Positions 11,672 to 22,805 of a DNA stretch of 64,000 bases are shown here, in pieces (the first letter of the stretch is position 1; each line of letters starts with the position of its first letter). The stretch is from Absidia repens (Eukaryota > Mucoromycota > Mucoromycetes > Mucorales > Cunninghamellaceae). Made by a program: the position numbers and the translations under genes. Below the pieces are notes generated by a model, which saw nothing but the letters and a program-made list of their open reading frames with translations, was not told the origin of the DNA and did not search any database. The stretch is from contig MCGE01000018.1 of NCBI GenBank assembly GCA_002105175.1, positions 1-64,000 on the forward strand, given 5' to 3'.

Positions 11672-12970
11672 AATGGATATGTGTAAAAAAAGAGAAGGAA
11701 GGCAAACCTTTTTCCCCATTTTCCAAAAGGGATATACCGACGAAAAAAAATCCCAGGTTCACATCCCGACAAAATTCGTCGAATCACGATTCTCTTTTCT
11801 TTTTCTTTTTTTTTTTTTTTTTTTTTTACTTTTTACCCCTCTTATTCTTCATGCCAACATTCTCTGTTAATGTAAGTCAAGTAAAATTAATTCAATGACT
11901 ATCTGCTTATCTGAGATGCTTCAAATTCAATAGTTGTCGTAATCCTCACTCACAACTCAGAAACCATTCTATTGACGCCCAATGATCTACACACCAATAA
12001 AACCCACTGACAAAGACCGCCTTACATGGTAAGGGAAATAGGATAGGAAAGATGCATATATGTTTTTACTTGTCAAAATTACTAACTAAACGACTTTTTT
12101 TTTTAAAGAAAGAAGATAGATATGCACCTTCTCACCCTTAGTATCTAGCCTGCTCTTTATGATTACGGTAAAGAAATTATTGCACTCATTGTTTGTTGTG
12201 AACTTCAAAAGTGACAATACTGTATTTTTTATTTTATTCGAGAAAGTAAGGGGAAGTCTAGCAAACAGCGTACCCTATCCATTCTTATAGCATATGAACC
12301 GTATTTAACAACGATCACAAGGACGACAACAGGACAGGAATAAAAAAAACAAAAACAAAAGAAAAAACCGGCAACAACAAGGTAGGCCCATTTTAAAACA
12401 AGGAACCTTAAGATTGTCAGACTTCTTATGATTTTCTTTTTGACTAGCTGGTATGAAGAAAGGATCAAGTACAGAGGTGCAGATGGGTGGAAACAACGTG
12501 CAATGGAGGTGATCATGGATTCTTATGATGGACTGGATTTTGAAGCACCCCAGCGTCCCTCCTTTTAGAAACGGCAAGTGACGAGGACGGTTTTGGGATC
12601 GGGTTTGGATGTTGGCTGATTGTTTTTGGTGGTAATCTGGTATATTATTATTTTTCATTAGAATAATTATATATGGATATATTTATTTAGCTAGTATGTT
12701 TGTTGAAATGGGGTTGCCTTTATTGTATATATTTATATTTGTCAAATAATAAAAATATGGGTTGTTGTATACTGTAGATAATAAATAGTGCCATGTGTGA
12801 TATGAATGTATATGTGATAGGTGTGTATTTATATATGTATGCTTGACTTATATTGGGGGGGATAAATAATAGGAATATAGATTTGTGTGTAGGTTTAGGG
12901 GAAAGAAGTGTATCATATAGTATGACAAATAAAAAGGAAACAGGGAAGGGGTCAAACATCAAGGATCTTT
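11672..12970. other. Intergenic between eS24 and the proline-rich gene
   Basis: About 1.3 kb. The part next to 11672 must contain the eS24 promoter and includes a T-run at about 11808-11827. Overlapping minus-strand frames at 12229-12658 are low-complexity (Phe/Cys runs) and lack a recognisable domain, so I do not call them. Confidence 0.4.
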
Positions 12971-13873
12971 TTAGTTGGAAATAGCAGCATGAAGGTTTGT
13001 GGTTTCACCTGTGCCATTCAACTTGATATTGGAAATAGCCTTCTTCAGCTTCTTTGAAAAGCTTTTTCGTCTCATATTGATTTTGGACGATTCACGACGA
13101 AGAGCTTTGTTGGCACCGTTGATCAATGTGGATGAGTGGATGGACGAAGGTGGGCTATTGGCGCTCGCAGCAGAAGATCGAGGACCCAAAAAGTGATAGC
13201 GGCTGGATTTGGTAGTCGCTATTTTGTCTGCAGCATCATCTGCTTCATTGTTTATGTTTGTGATGTCGCTAAAATTATGATGAGGGTCGATTTTTTTTCT
13301 TTCGAGGAAAGATTTATGGTCTTTGCTGGGCACCGGCGGAGGAGAAGGGTATGTTTGTGCTGGTAAAGGAGGTAAAGGAGGTGTTGGTGGGGTGGCGGCT
13401 TCGTTGGCGGTAGTATTGGTGGGTGAAGATTGTGATTTTTTCGTGGGTGGAGGAGTTGTTGTTGGTGTTTCAAACATGGAACTCGTAGTGACACGGCGCT
13501 GTTCTTCTTCACCGTTGGTGATCTGAATGGCGGGCACAGCATCAGCAGCAAAGGATAATGCAGCGGACGTTGAACTTTCAAGAACCGATTTTTGACTGCT
13601 GGCATTGGTGGAACTGGTGTGTACAGATGCTGGTGGGGAAACTGGTGGTGCGGGTAAGGATGCAGGCAAGCATGAAGATCCTGATGTAGGTATTGGATCC
13701 TCTTGATTTTCGTCCGCAGGAGTTGGTTCAGTAGTAGATACATGAAGGCTTGCTGGTTTTGTTCTTACACTTGACCCCCTTGATAGCGTTGTTGGGGAAG
13801 ATACCTTGGATGGTTGAGGTGGAATTGTTTCCCATACATTTTGCAGAGTGAGAATAGAAGAAAGTCGAAGCAT
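12971..13873 (-). CDS. Disordered proline/serine-rich protein of unknown function
   Basis: Single exon, 300 residues from the ATG at 13873. No known domain. The protein is rich in Pro, Ser and Thr, with several PxxP stretches (TPPTPPLPPLPAQTYPSPPP near the middle) that could bind SH3 domains, and a basic C-terminal tail (about 265-295) with RRES and RRKS, which fit the protein kinase A consensus. The frame opens upstream to an ATG at 13951, adding a Phe-rich 26-residue stretch, but a TATAAATA box at 13972-13979 would put the transcript start near that ATG, so 13873 is preferred. A scaffold or polarity adaptor is only a guess. Confidence 0.6.
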   Translation of the reverse strand: MLRLSSILTLQNVWETIPPQPSKVSSPTTLSRGSSVRTKPASLHVSTTEPTPADENQEDPIPTSGSSCLPASLPAPPVSPPASVHTSSTNASSQKSVLESSTSAALSFAADAVPAIQITNGEEEQRRVTTSSMFETPTTTPPPTKKSQSSPTNTTANEAATPPTPPLPPLPAQTYPSPPPVPSKDHKSFLERKKIDPHHNFSDITNINNEADDAADKIATTKSSRYHFLGPRSSAASANSPPSSIHSSTLINGANKALRRESSKINMRRKSFSKKLKKAISNIKLNGTGETTNLHAAISN

Positions 13874-13971
13874 CGCTTGGGAAGTGGTGACAAGAAAAAA
13901 AATCTCTAGGAAAGAAAAGTAAAAAAAAAAAAAAGAGTTAAGGAGAAACATTTGGTCTCCAATTTGCCTTC

Positions 13972-13979
13972 TATTTATA
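13972..13979 (-). promoter_or_regulatory. TATA box of the proline-rich gene
   Basis: TATAAATA on the minus strand, about 100 bp upstream of the chosen start codon and about 20 bp upstream of the alternative ATG at 13951. Confidence 0.5.
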
Positions 13980-14986
13980 CCAAAATGTTGGACTTTTTTC
14001 TTCTCTCACTCTCAAAAGACATTGTACATGATTGTTTACAGTATGCTTTTCTCCAATCACCTTTCTCATCAAGCTATTTCATCTAAACCTTCGATCTTTC
14101 TGTAATAAAAAAGAAAGGACGATTTAGAGACAGGTATGATATTATGTGATATTCTTATGAGAACCTTCTCCTTGATTTTCATCGTTTTCTATAGATTTTA
14201 GTACATGTTCTATTTCGAGAGAGGATTTGCTATCATCACCGTTTGGAATTGGATTTATGGGTATTCTCGTTTTTGGCAAGAGGCGGTATTTAAATTTTTA
14301 GGTGTTCACGCTTTTTTTTTAATTCTACTTCCAGCCAAAAAGTCGTCAGTGTGTGGCTTTCAAATATGGTCGCTATGATTGGCTGGAATAATTCGAGAGG
14401 TTTGATGTCAAATTGCTTTGATTATACAATCAGCGCAGATACGTACAAGGATAAGGAAACATCCCGAGAAAAAAACTGGGAGGGTCATTTCCCCAGTAAA
14501 AGAAAAAAAGCCGCGTCCAGCAAAAAGGGTTCAATTCAATTTGGGTGATACGAAATAAAAAATGGGAAAAGGATAAATCATACGGGATTTATCTCCCCAA
14601 TGATTTTCCAGAGGCATATAAGAGACGGGAAAAAATGGAGAGAAAGGGAATTATTATTATGTTCATTATTAAGGGCATTTCCACTCAATCTTCTCTTTGT
14701 TAAACTGGAACCATATGATATTGTAACTATCAATTAAAATCGAGGATTTGCATACAGATTATTACCATAATACAGTTGTATTTGTGAACAGCGATAAACC
14801 TTAATCAACGGGTACAGCCAAGTTGGGAGAACACTGAAAAAAAAACGAGAGTGGGGAGAGGGAAACACAAAGCGATTTCAAGTGCCGCCACGTTTCCATC
14901 AATTATTTCTTCCCATTTCTTCTTTTTTTTATTTTTGCGCTCTTTTCTTCCCACTTTATCTTTTTTTTTCTTTAACATACCATATC
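13980..14986. other. Divergent intergenic region before hexokinase
   Basis: About 1 kb between the proline-rich gene (-) and hexokinase (+). A CGGGATTT motif occurs at about 14583 and a TATAAG box at about 14616. The final 60 bp before the hexokinase ATG are T/C-rich. No gene is seen. Confidence 0.4.
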
Positions 14987-16628
14987 ATGACTTCTCTTCT
15001 TACAAACGGTTCGACGGATACTTTATCGAACAACGTCGATAACATCTTGCTCAAGTTAACCCAGGAGCTTGATGTCTCCACTGACCGCATCCGCACCATC
15101 ATCAAACAATTCAACGTGGAGATGGAAAAAGGACTCGATCATGAAGGGGCAACTCGTAAGTATAAAAAAGGATCGAGGCTATATGTGAACATTGGATAGG
15201 GATACTAATGCAGGACTTTTCATTAATTCAGTACCCATGATTCCAAGTTTTGTCACAGGGCGACCCTCAGGCACAGAAACTGGTCGTTATCTGGCTTTGG
15301 ATCTTGGTGGAACGAACCTTCGTGTCTGTGAATTCGAATTAAAAGGTCATGGCAAATACTCCGTCCATCAACAAAAATACGTTGTGTCAGACCAATTGAA
15401 AACTGGGGAAATGCGGCACTTGTGTGATTTTATTGCTGATTGTGTCGACAACTTTATCTCGGAAAGCGGTGCTGATCATTTGGAGGACGCACTTCAACTG
15501 GGTTTTACGTTCTCCTTCCCGGTGTTACAAACAGATATCAACCGTGGTACGTTGATGCATTGGACAAAAGGATTCAACTGTACGGGTGCTATCAACAAGG
15601 ATGTCGTGGTCATGCTCCAGGATGCCTTTTTGCGGAAAAATCTCAACGTCCACATTGCAGCGGTAAGTCGATATTAATCCACTTCATATGAACTTGCATT
15701 TATCTGATTCTCTTTTTGTGAATATATAGATTGTCAATGATACAGTGGGAACCTTGATGGCACACACTTATCTCCACCCAGAAACTACGATTGGTGTCAT
15801 TTTGGGGACAGGAACAAATGCTTGTAAGTTTATTTTTATTTTTATTTTTGCTAACCCTTTCCGACACTCACGCTCACCTTGATGCTAATACGATTAATAC
15901 TATTGTTATTACTGATAGGCTACTATGAAAAATTAGCAGATATCAAGAAATGGAAAACTGAAAAGGTGTTCGAAGATATGGTGATCAATATGGAATGGGG
16001 TGCCTTTGACAATGAACGCCGCGTGTTACCCTTGACACCTTATGACAACAAGCTGGACCGAGAATCCATCAACCCTCGACAACAAATCTTTGAAAAATTG
16101 ATTTCGGGAATGTATCTTGGTGAAATTGCACGCAATGCTATTCTAAACTTGGTGGATCAGCGGATGTTATTTGATGGTCAGTCATCGGTGGAACTCAACA
16201 AGCAATGGGGATTCGAAACCGCATACATGACTACTATTATTGGGGACGACAGTCCTGCGCTGGCCTCTACGCAGCATGTACTACAAGATATCCTTATGAT
16301 ACCTACCGTTCCCACGATCGATGACCGGCGTATTGTTAAGCATATCTGTGAGCTCGTAGCTCGCCGCGCCGCTCGGTTATCTGCCGCTGGAATTGCCGCT
16401 GTTCTGTCTCATACTGGTGATATCGATCAACGATCTGTTGTGGCTATTGATGGCTCAGTGTATGAATTCCTCCCTGGCTTTGAAGCGCATATGATGACAT
16501 CCTTAAGGGAACTTTTTGGTGATTCGATTCAAGACCGTGTCAAGTTTGCTTTGGCCAAAGATGGATCAGGATTTGGCGCTGCGATTGTGGCCATGGTCGC
16601 TCACAAAGCTGCTGCTGGTTTATCTTGA
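14987..16628 (+). CDS. Hexokinase
   Basis: Exons 14987-15155, 15214-15662, 15730-15823 and 15919-16628 give 473 residues, the usual fungal hexokinase length. Visible motifs are the phosphate-binding loop [15 protein letters not shown], the sugar-binding [22 protein letters not shown] with catalytic Asp in [18 protein letters not shown], and NMEWGAFDN. It phosphorylates glucose and other hexoses with ATP at the entry of glycolysis, in the cytosol. The start at MTSLLTNGS was chosen because it follows a long pyrimidine leader and all four exons then keep frame. Whether it is a true hexokinase (HXK) or a glucokinase cannot be settled by eye. Confidence 0.93.
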
Positions 16629-17479
16629 TCGGTAGCTATTTATTATTACCTTTGGCTGGATTCCATTTTTTTTTTTTTTTAGTTATACGTAGTGATAGAA
16701 CATTAGTTGTAGTTTATGCTTTTTTTTTTTATACATTTATCAAATATCTTGTACAAAATGGTCTGTTTTGGACTAAACTTTTTTTTTTTTTTAATAAAGA
16801 AATGAAATGACTCTTGTATATTTTTATCGCTGACCCTTGTATTGCTTGTCATAAATTTTATATATGTTGATACAGCATGATATTTTTTAACTGTTTTCAT
16901 GATCACTTTTTTACTAACCTATCAAGACTTGACCATTCAATGATAATCTCCATCACACACCTGAATTTTCATATACATAGCTTTTTATTGACATTCATAT
17001 ACTTATTTGTACTCCTTTTTATTGAGAATTCATCACTACGACATGCTTAACTTTTCAAATCCTGTCTTCGATATGCCTCACTTGATCCATATCCAATCAT
17101 AATGAATGCACACGTACACACATTTTTGACAGTAACCGACACAAAATCACCACTTATACACCATCTTTTTATTCCACATATATGACTGTAGTTCTGTCAC
17201 CTTTTACACATATAATATATATATAGCATCATGTAAAAATCATCTCTCCTTTCACCTCCTGCCAACATCACATCAAAATTTTCTTGTCAACTATCAAATG
17301 AAGACAAATGAAATATATAACAAGAGTAGCAATGATAAAAAAAAGAGCGCTTTATTTAAAAAGTAAAATAAAAGGAAAAAGGAGGGTTTGTACAAATACA
17401 CACACACATATAAAAAAACCCATCAATAAACCGTGATAGGGGAGTGGGGCATGGGAAGGGGGATAACTAAACTAATGAT
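16629..17479. other. Intergenic between convergent hexokinase and ARPC5
   Basis: 3' flanks of two convergent genes. AATAAAG at about 16793 is a likely hexokinase polyadenylation signal. No gene seen. Confidence 0.45.
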
Positions 17480-18211
17480 CTAAACTAAAGTACGTTTGTC
17501 GGTCATGACACGCACGATACATCCAGTTCCCGCCACTTCAGTCAACTAATTGAATATACAAAAAAAAAAAAAAAAAAAAAAAAAAAAAGCATGAGATGTA
17601 ATCAATAGTGAAAGATATCCTACCCAATCACTTGTATGCGGTCTTACCTTTTCATGCCAAGCCAATAAAACACTCGAGTTGAACACTTCAGGTATGGCCA
17701 TCCCCGCGTAGAGGTATTTCATGAGAATATCGCGTTGTTCATTCCCAAGGTTCTTGACCGTTTCGGCAATATCAGTAGCACGGAATCCGTTCAAAAGTTC
17801 TACCACACTCTGTGTACTAGCAAACTAATTCCACGAAAAAAAAAGTGAGACAAAAAAAAAAAAAAAAGTTCCATCCAATAAGTTCATACAAAGCATGCAC
17901 TTACCTTTGCATTGTCCACGTTTCTTCCGTAGGGTGGTGATTCCAATGACCGAAGTAAAGCACTGTTGAGGTCACCTCTATTATAGACAAGACAATAACA
18001 AAAGGAATTCAAGGCGTGAGTTTATAGATGATTTTATGGGAGTCTGCTTTTCAACTTACTTTGTCATCAAGTTCCGTACATCTGTAGTTCGTGATTGCGT
18101 GTCTGCTTCTATTTGTTCAGGGGATAAACCAGTATCAAATTCAGCCAAGATTTCATCCTCGGTGTACGCATCTTCATCGTATTGATCAATATCTATTCTA
18201 CGCCAGGACAT
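17480..18211 (-). CDS. ARPC5: Arp2/3 complex subunit 5 (p16)
   Basis: Exons 18060-18211, 17905-17977, 17648-17824 and 17480-17545 give 155 residues; the family is about 150. The protein starts MSWRRIDIDQYDEDAYTED and continues with LNSALLRSLESPPYGRNVDNAK, FASTQSVVELLNGF, LPF-free helix repeats and LMKYLYAGMA, ending in GTGCIVRVMTDKRTLV. ARPC5 joins the ARPC4/ARPC1 part of the seven-subunit complex that nucleates branched actin at endocytic sites and growing tips. It shares a 357-bp divergent upstream region with TIM21. One intron contains a long T-run next to the splice site. Confidence 0.92.
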
Positions 18212-18568
18212 GATGATTGTGTATGTAAAAATAAAATAAAAAAAGAAAGCGGGAGAGAGAGAGCCAAGAAGAGCGACTGCCCAAAACCAAAAATGAACCG
18301 GGATTTGAAATTTCCGTAGATTTTTGGTGCTATTCTGTATTTTTTTTTTTTTTTTCTTTTCCCAGGATATTTAATACCAAAACAACATGTTTCGCGCTAT
18401 AAAGTAAGCATAGCGAGAAAGAAGAGGAAGAAGAAAAAAAAAAAAAAGAAGACATGTACAATGTAGTATGTGTGGTTGACCATCGATATGCAGACGCTTA
18501 CCTCATTTATTTTGCCGTGTTCTAGATTCTTACCCATTCAACGCACCTCGCCCACGACAGCTACAAAG
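18212..18568. promoter_or_regulatory. Bidirectional promoter region ARPC5/TIM21
   Basis: 357 bp between the two start codons. It contains CCGGGATTTGAAATTT at about 18298-18313, a motif also seen upstream of GLO3 and BRO1 and at the end of the dispersed repeats, and an AG-rich stretch near 18415-18450. Confidence 0.5.
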
Positions 18569-19365
18569 ATGCTCCGCGCAAGATCATTGAACACATCCCA
18601 ATGTACAAGAGCAGCACAACAACAACACCACCAACATTCTCGCCAATCCCTGATTTCTCAGCAAACCGTAAAGCAGTGGAAAGACTTGACACCTCCTCAG
18701 AAAGGTAAGGAACACGAACTCATACACACAGGCGATCGAGTCCGTTGGACCAACTCAACTCAATTTGTTTTTTTTTTAATTGGTTTCCTATCCTAGTGGC
18801 CGCGGCAACCAAGGCAAGTTTTAACTTGACTGTATTTGGTGTTGGATTTGCACTGACAGCTGGTTTGGTGTACTATATTGGGTCTGAATTATTTAGCTCT
18901 GACAGCTCCACCAACATTTTCTCGGATGCGGTGGATCGTGCTCGCAAGAATCAAGAAGTAAGTTACACCCAGAGCCATGAGGATGTACAGGAGTAGGAGA
19001 TAGAGAGAGAGAGGGGGGGGGAGGGAAACTGATGATGATAGAATAGAACGGGAACTGATATTCATTTTGTCCAAAAAAAAAAAAAAAAGTTGGTAGATCT
19101 TTTGGGTACACCCATCAAGGCGCATGGTGCTCCCAGTCGTAATCGCATGAAACGTAACCGACGTATTCAATATCAAATTGTCGACGATCAATACGGTCAA
19201 GCTCACTTTTTTATGAAGTTTTATCTGGAAGGACCTGACAATGAAGGTGTTGGTATGGTGGAAATGGTCAAAGATGAAAAGAACAAGTGGGAATATAAAC
19301 AACTCTTTGTGGACGTTCCTGGTCAAGGCTTGCCCTCGAAACGCATTCACTTAGACCAAGATTGA
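18569..19365 (+). CDS. TIM21: Mitochondrial inner-membrane translocase subunit TIM21
   Basis: Exons 18569-18704, 18797-18957 and 19090-19365 give 190 residues. The N-terminus (MLRARSLNTSQCTRAA) is a basic, acid-free mitochondrial presequence; a single span sits at about 53-76 (FNLTVFGVGFALTAGLVYYIG), followed by the intermembrane-space domain with LLGTPIKAHGAPSRNRMKRNR and the C-terminal YKQLFVDVPGQG. Tim21 binds the TOM complex and links the TIM23 translocase to respiratory-chain supercomplexes. An in-frame upstream ATG at 18470 would add 33 residues, but the shorter form gives a better presequence. The third exon starts after a 16-A run directly before the AG acceptor, which is unusual. Confidence 0.9.
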
Positions 19366-19630
19366 TTAGATAGAAATAATTAGATTAGGCTATTTTTCTT
19401 TTCATTGTGTATTTTTACAACCTTTTTACTTTTGAATAAAACACCTTTATTTTTGACTTTTCTATTCTGTATTGTATCAAATGTATGATCAATTTTTGGT
19501 GAACTAGGGATCAAAGGGCTGGGAGTTTTTTTTTTTTTATTATACACACATGAATTATGTATGTAGTGAATTGGGATACAACTGTTGATATGTAGGTGGA
19601 TTCAAATAATATAACATCAAGTGAGATGGA

Positions 19631-19772
19631 TGTTTGAAAAAATGACGAGTCATATTCATTGAACTTGTAGTAGTGATATAAAAAAAGAGGGGAAAGAGAA
19701 GGCTGTTTGGAAAAAGACGAGTCATATTTATTAAAAGAAGTAGCAATGATATAAAGAAAGAGGGGGAAAGAC
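19631..19772. repeat. Tandem direct repeat, two units of about 72 bp
   Basis: Two imperfect copies, 19631-19703 and 19704-19772. Both start TGTTTG and share GACGAGTCATATT, a GATATAAA block and a GAGGGG(G)AAAGA end. They lie between the convergent TIM21 and septin genes. Confidence 0.65.
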
Positions 19773-19947
19773 AATGACTAAACTAGTGACAGGCAAAAGG
19801 TAAATGATTGAACGGTAAGGGGGGATAAAAAAAGATATTATATAGATAAAATAAAATAAAGAGATAAAGAATAAACTATACTAAGGTACCACCAGCAGTG
19901 AAGGAGAGAGAGATAGAGAGAGAAAGGCCAACGACTTGTTTTTTGTT

Positions 19948-21546
19948 TTACTTGTTGAAGGAGAAGCCTTTCTTTTTTGCTTTTTCAGGGGTCATAGGTC
20001 GACCGGACTCCAAGCGACGACGTTTATCTTCCAAATCGGCACGTTGCTTTTCCAAAGCTTCCTTCATTTCCTTGTGACGAGCATATAGTTCTTCTTCCGA
20101 TTGCTTTAACTTGGTTTCCTTTTCTTGGACCTTGGCTTGGAAAACCGAGCGCATTTCCGCCTCCATCTTGGTCAGTTTCTGTTCATGTGCCGCACGTTCT
20201 TCTTCCATCTTCTGCACTGGGTTGACTTCCTTGAATACTGAGGGGTCTTGTTGGATACCCATGGCTGACAGTTTTTCAGTTCGGTAGTTTTCATACAATA
20301 CATCGTTGGTATATTCCTTGAGTTCTTCCATGTGTGTGCTATATATTTATATATTTAAAGTATACGAGAATTATATGAGAAGAATGCAACAATTTTGTTT
20401 CTGCAATCACTTACCGGATGAGCATTTGACGAAGCTTCACAAAATCGCAATGTTCTTCATTGTCCACTTCAATCACACCCCAAGGATATTGACGACCACG
20501 GACACGGCGACCGCCTTCTACATCGAATTCCTTATCAGACCCGACGACAGCAAATGGAATTTTGGACATAATTTCGCGGTTTTCGTCGATGGTTTCCTGA
20601 TCGTCATATTCATAAACAGGCGCTTGGTAAATTTGGATTTTGTGGTAATGAATATCAGCCAGAATGCGTTGCTTGAATGCTAATATTTCTTCTTCAGTAA
20701 GCGTATCGGCCTTGGCAATCACAGGAATCAAGTTGACACGAGTATGTAATCGGCGCATAAATTCAATATCTAATGGTTTCAAGCTACAAAAAAAAAAAAA
20801 AAAAAAAAAAAAATTAGAACTCAAAATCCTGTTTTGGGGAACAAAATTAAACAAAAAAGAAAAACCTTACGCATGACCAGTGGGAGTGATGAAGTAAATA
20901 CAGGCATGAATGCGATTGTCCATAGTACGACGACGATTGACACGATTTTCTTGTTCGAGGTAGGTATCATAACGAGATTCGATGTTATCCAAAATAGGTT
21001 TCCAGCTATGATATCATAGTCAAAAGGGAGTGGGAGTGAGTGATGAGGAACGTTGAGCTGTCAAATCAAAAAATTAAACTATAGGATGGATGGATTTACC
21101 TCTCTTCGTTGTTAACAAAATCACCAAACCCAGGGGTATCCACCACGGTCAATTGCAGCTTGACACCATTTTCTTCAATATCAGATGTGATCGATTTGAT
21201 TTCCACCGTTTGAGTTGTTTCATGAGTCAGTTCCACGTTTTCCTTTGGTGGATATAATTGGGTGTTGAAGAGGGTATTCACCAGTGTGGATTTACCCAGA
21301 CCAGAGTTACCTATGATATGTGATGAGTAAACATGTTATGTTTAAGAAGTGTATGCAGTAAATACATTATTGTTCTTACCAACAACCATAGCAGTAAATT
21401 GAAAGCCCTTTTTCACAGATTTACGGTGAACCTGGTTTGGTAAATTGGCAAACCCAACGTATCCTTGAAGTTTTTTGCGTACCACGCTAAGCTATAGAAT
21501 AGAGAGAAAGAGCGTCAGTACGTCTAAGGAACCAATATAACATTCC

Positions 21547-21589
<43 letters not shown>

Positions 21590-21734
21590 ATATAAAGAAT
21601 ATCTCTATCATATCAACTAACTTACCGTAGATGAGGCACCATTCGTTTGTTGTTCTATTAATATTATCAGTGTAGAAAACAAAAGAGAGTGAGAATGCAG
21701 TAATCATGGTTTTCTTTATTTTCTTACCAGCCAT
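19948..21734 (-). CDS. CDC3: Septin, CDC3 group
   Basis: Seven exons: 21728-21734, 21626-21654, 21380-21491, 21100-21310, 20871-21005, 20415-20783 and 19948-20338, joining to 417 residues. The P-loop GNSGLGKST starts at about residue 50, directly after an intron, preceded by the polybasic membrane-binding region [16 protein letters not shown] is the G3 motif and AKADTLT the G4. [15 protein letters not shown] and a C-terminal coiled coil (about 320-395, [17 protein letters not shown]) place it with Cdc3/AspB rather than Cdc10, which lacks the coil. Septins form GTP-binding filaments at septa, branch points and germ-tube bases. The first two exons hold only 12 codons. Confidence 0.92.
21546..21594. 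repeat. (TA)n microsatellite in a septin intron
   Basis: About 20 TA dinucleotides between the second and third exons of the septin gene. Confidence 0.85.
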
Positions 21735-22805
21735 GATTTATATTTTTGATGATAGGAATAAAAAGGGACTTTTTTGTGTATACGAGAGGAGCTAAAAAAA
21801 AAAAAAGTAGAGAAGAAGAAAAAAAGTAACAGGAGTTGAAGGAGTAAGCTTCAAGACCTTGTTATGGAAATGAGGGGGAAGGGGGTAAAAAAAAGATAAA
21901 GAAGAAGAAGAAAGGGGGATAGAGTCAAAAGAAGACAAGAGGAAGGAGCAATTTTTTTTTTAAAAAGAGGGGAAGATGGAGAGAGACCATCAAAAATGGT
22001 GTGAGACGTCGGTCCCTGAATTATTATATTGACCTGGTTTTCATGGTGGTACTACTGCACTGGCTGAAGAGCCTAATAAATCAAATAACACAAAATATAT
22101 ATATATCAATTCATCGAAAAACCCACCCACTTTTTTTTTTTTTTTTATTCATTCGTATCAATAAAATTTCTATACTATATTAAATAATAGTTAAAAAAAA
22201 ACAACAACCATAATATAACTATCTATCTAAACCACCCTTGCGAATGAAAGACCTATCAGTCTAAAAAGATGTATGTTAATAAACTGATTCTTTCATGTCC
22301 TAGATATCGTTTTACCCATATTACCTTTTAAAGTATTGTTCGCTCTATATTAGACATTTCCCGCCTTGAAATATGCTTCGGTTCGACTGTCAACTTGTTC
22401 CTGTAGCATTGGGTTCATTTGTGGACAAATAGACAGAAAGACCTTTGGTTAGACAGCTTTTATCTTCTTGTTTATTGTGTAACTTACATTTACGATATTC
22501 TGTTCATATCGACAATTGTTTCCTTGAGATTTATCCACAGTTGTTGTGCTTGTGACAGGCTTCCAATAATTGATTTAAAGATTGACCAGGTTAGTGTTGA
22601 TGAGAGGTGGGTAAATTTCTAATGTATAAAGCGTGTGTGTGTGTGCGTAGGTGATATATGGGTATTCTGATAGCAAAAGATGATACAAGTATAAATGGTG
22701 ATTGGGTTGGGAGGAGAGTTCAAGATTGAAGGTATGAAGAAGTGCGTCCAAAAAAAAAAAAAAGAGATAGAGAGAGAGAATGTATCGTTGTACTTAGCTT
22801 TGCCA
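21735..22805. other. Intergenic between septin and GLO3
   Basis: The first 250 bp upstream of the septin ATG are extremely A/G-rich on the plus strand (T/C-rich on the coding strand), as expected for its promoter and leader. The rest shows no gene. Confidence 0.4.

Noticed and set aside
12229..12658. Two overlapping minus-strand frames
   Set aside because: Low-complexity Phe/Cys content, no splice sites or family resemblance.
13874..13951. 26-residue Phe-rich N-terminal extension of the proline-rich protein, like a signal peptide
   Set aside because: A TATA box only about 20 bp upstream of that ATG makes it likely untranscribed or leader sequence.
21360..21495. Suspected frameshift in the septin third exon
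   Set aside because: Re-counting with the donor at 21380 gives 112 nt and keeps the frame (HRKSVKKGF intact).
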